Source: CBDAUN01 sp965214615 | Lineage (GTDB): Bacteria > Pseudomonadota > Gammaproteobacteria > Arenicellales > JAJDZL01 | Length of the DNA stretch: 64,000 nt | Direction: 5' to 3' | Assembly (NCBI GenBank): GCA_965214615.1 | Contig: OZ243952.1 | Location: 1,612,001-1,676,000, forward strand | Part shown: one piece after another, positions 62,461-64,000 of the stretch | Layout: each line of letters starts with the position of its first letter | How positions within the stretch are numbered: the stretch's first letter is position 1 | The notes under the pieces: model-generated | Database searches by the model: none | The model's input: the letters and a program-made list of their open reading frames with translations, nothing else | Told to the model about the DNA's origin: nothing | Translations under genes and position numbers: made by a program

Positions 62461-64000
62461 ATGACAGAAACATTTGCCGAATTGTTTGAAAACTCTGTAA
62501 AGGATGCGGAAATGCGCCCGGGAAAGATCATTCTCGGTGAAGTCATTGATATTGGCAAGGAAACAGTCATCGTCAATGCCGGGTTGAAGTCTGAGGCCGA
62601 AATTCCTTTGTGGCAATTCAAAGACGTGAAAGGTCAGCTGTCCATCAAGGTGGGCGAAGAAGTCGAAGTTGAAATTGAGACGCTGGAAGACGGTCACGGC
62701 CGCACCCGGCTGTCCCGTGAAAAGGCTTGCCGCGCCCGGGCATGGGAAGATATCGAGAAGGCCTTTAACGAACAATCCGTCATCGAGGGCCTCATGACGG
62801 CGCGGATCAAAGGCGGATTTACCGTCTCCATCAACGGAATCAGGGCGTTCCTCCCGGGTTCGCTCTACGGAATCAGACCGGTTACCGAGGCTGATGAGGA
62901 TTTCCAGTTTGAAAAGGATCCCGTCGAATTCAAGGTGATCAAGATGGACCGCGCCCGCAACAATGTTGTGGTTTCGCGTCGTGCGGTGCTTGAGAAAGAA
63001 TTGTCTGCGCAGCGCGAAGCGCTGCTTGCCACGCTTGAAGAAAGCCAGGTTGTCGAAGGCATTGTAAAGAATCTGACCGACTACGGCGCGTTTGTCAATC
63101 TAGGCGGAATCGACGGATTGCTGCACATTACCGACTTGGCATGGCGCCGGGTCAAGCATCCTTCAGAAGTGCTTTCCGTGGGTCAGACAGTTTCGGTCAA
63201 GGTGTTGCAGTTCGACCGCGAGAAGTCGAGAATATCCCTGGGTCTGAAGCAGCTTACCGAAGACCCGTGGCTGAACGCGCAACGCCGGTACAAGACCGGA
63301 TCGCGGGTCATAGGCACGGTGACGAGCACTGTGGACTATGGCGTATTTGTAGAACTCGAAGACGGCATCAAGGGACTTGTTCATGTATCGCAGATTGACT
63401 GGACATCTCGAAACATCCATCCGCCGCAAGTCTACAATGTCGGTGACGAAGTAGAGGTGATGATTCTTGATGCGGATGTCGAGAGGCATCGCATTTCGCT
63501 TGGGATCAAGCAATGCCTGCCGAATCCGTGGACCGAATTCGCCGCGATGCACAAAAAGGGCGACCGGATGGTCGGCGAAATCAAGTCTGTAACTGATTTC
63601 GGAATTTTCGTTTCCCTTGAGAACAACATCGACGGACTTGTTCACATCAACGACCTTGACTGGTATCGCGACGGCGACGAAGTGATTCAGGAATACAGCA
63701 AAGGCGAGGAAGTCGAAGTTGTGGTGCTGGCGATCGATGCAGGCAGAGAGCGGATTTCGATCGGCATCAAGCAGGTGTCTGACGATCCTTTCCTGAAGTA
63801 CATTGGTTCCAACAGCAAGGGTTCGGTGGTTGAAGGAGTGATCGAAAGCATTGACAAGAAGGGCATCCTAGTCAAATTGGATGAAGGTGTCACCGGACTG
63901 ATACGGCCGACTGAATTGTCGAAAAATTCCGGCAGGGATGCAGAGGAGCAGTATTCGGCCGGTCAGGATGTATCTGCAAAGATAATGAGCATTGAACGCA
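62461..64000 (+). CDS. rpsA: 30S ribosomal protein S1 (3' end outside window)
   Basis: The first 513 codons of S1, which unfolds mRNA on the ribosome. The start MTETFAELFENSVKDAEMRPG is canonical. Repeated S1 (OB-fold) units follow, with marks such as VEGIVKNLTDYGAFVNLGGIDGLLHITDL, GTVTSTVDYGVFVELEDGIKGLVHVSQI and GEIKSVTDFGIFVSLENNIDGLVHI. No stop is reached; about 45 more residues are expected. The leader has no Shine-Dalgarno sequence before ATG 62461, as known for E. coli rpsA, whose product represses its own translation. Confidence 0.96.
   Translation, partial: MTETFAELFENSVKDAEMRPGKIILGEVIDIGKETVIVNAGLKSEAEIPLWQFKDVKGQLSIKVGEEVEVEIETLEDGHGRTRLSREKACRARAWEDIEKAFNEQSVIEGLMTARIKGGFTVSINGIRAFLPGSLYGIRPVTEADEDFQFEKDPVEFKVIKMDRARNNVVVSRRAVLEKELSAQREALLATLEESQVVEGIVKNLTDYGAFVNLGGIDGLLHITDLAWRRVKHPSEVLSVGQTVSVKVLQFDREKSRISLGLKQLTEDPWLNAQRRYKTGSRVIGTVTSTVDYGVFVELEDGIKGLVHVSQIDWTSRNIHPPQVYNVGDEVEVMILDADVERHRISLGIKQCLPNPWTEFAAMHKKGDRMVGEIKSVTDFGIFVSLENNIDGLVHINDLDWYRDGDEVIQEYSKGEEVEVVVLAIDAGRERISIGIKQVSDDPFLKYIGSNSKGSVVEGVIESIDKKGILVKLDEGVTGLIRPTELSKNSGRDAEEQYSAGQDVSAKIMSIER

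Overview
The window reads as chromosomal DNA of a free-living or host-associated gammaproteobacterium. The evidence is gene order: a gph/mupP-ubiG-mtaD block next to gyrA-pheA-hisC-tyrA-aroA-cmk-rpsA (the Pseudomonas-type order, here without mtnA and serC), ffh near rpsP-rimM-trmD-rplS, recN close to bamE, hrcA-grpE-dnaK-dnaJ, and a tRNA-Glu with encoded CCA. No phage, insertion sequence, CRISPR array or rRNA was seen. The genus cannot be named from this sequence.

Region 1 (1-16,100) is accessory. It opens with two secreted Calx-beta-domain proteins. A four-gene minus-strand operon (6609 to 2719) follows: a Rieske oxygenase of the quaternary-ammonium type, an L-carnitine dehydrogenase homologue, an SDR and a BKACE (DUF849) enzyme. 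Together they suggest carnitine to dehydrocarnitine to betainyl-CoA/betaine to dimethylglycine. The thioesterase and the oxygenase reductase are absent from the window. The divergent regulator expected for such an operon (GlxA/CdhR-type AraC family) is a clear pseudogene with two frameshifts and two in-frame stops. A sulfotransferase, a second SDR, a Fic protein with a 3 x 12-bp tandem repeat, a Bcr/CflA exporter, an old-yellow-enzyme homologue and an AcuI-like reductase follow.

Region 2 (16,200-28,900) is housekeeping: a HIT protein, nadK-recN-NAGS-bamE on the minus strand, hrcA-grpE-dnaK-dnaJ on the plus strand, then a DinG-family helicase, tsaB and a SixA-like phosphatase.

Region 3 (29,000-39,330) mixes accessory and core genes: a DoeB-like deacylase, a hipBA module whose promoter overlaps an inverted repeat, a CorB/CorC-family transporter, ffh, and a four-gene polyamine-type ABC importer with a terminator-like hairpin after the binding-protein gene.

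Region 4 (39,900-64,000) is dense core genome: rpsP-rimM-trmD-rplS, a large exported TPR-like protein, xerD, cnoX behind tRNA-Glu, pcnB-folK, trpS-scpA-scpB-rluB, then gph/ubiG/mtaD and the gyrA-to-rpsA aromatic amino acid cluster. Many of these genes overlap at stop/start codons, so translational coupling is likely. rpsA runs off the right edge.
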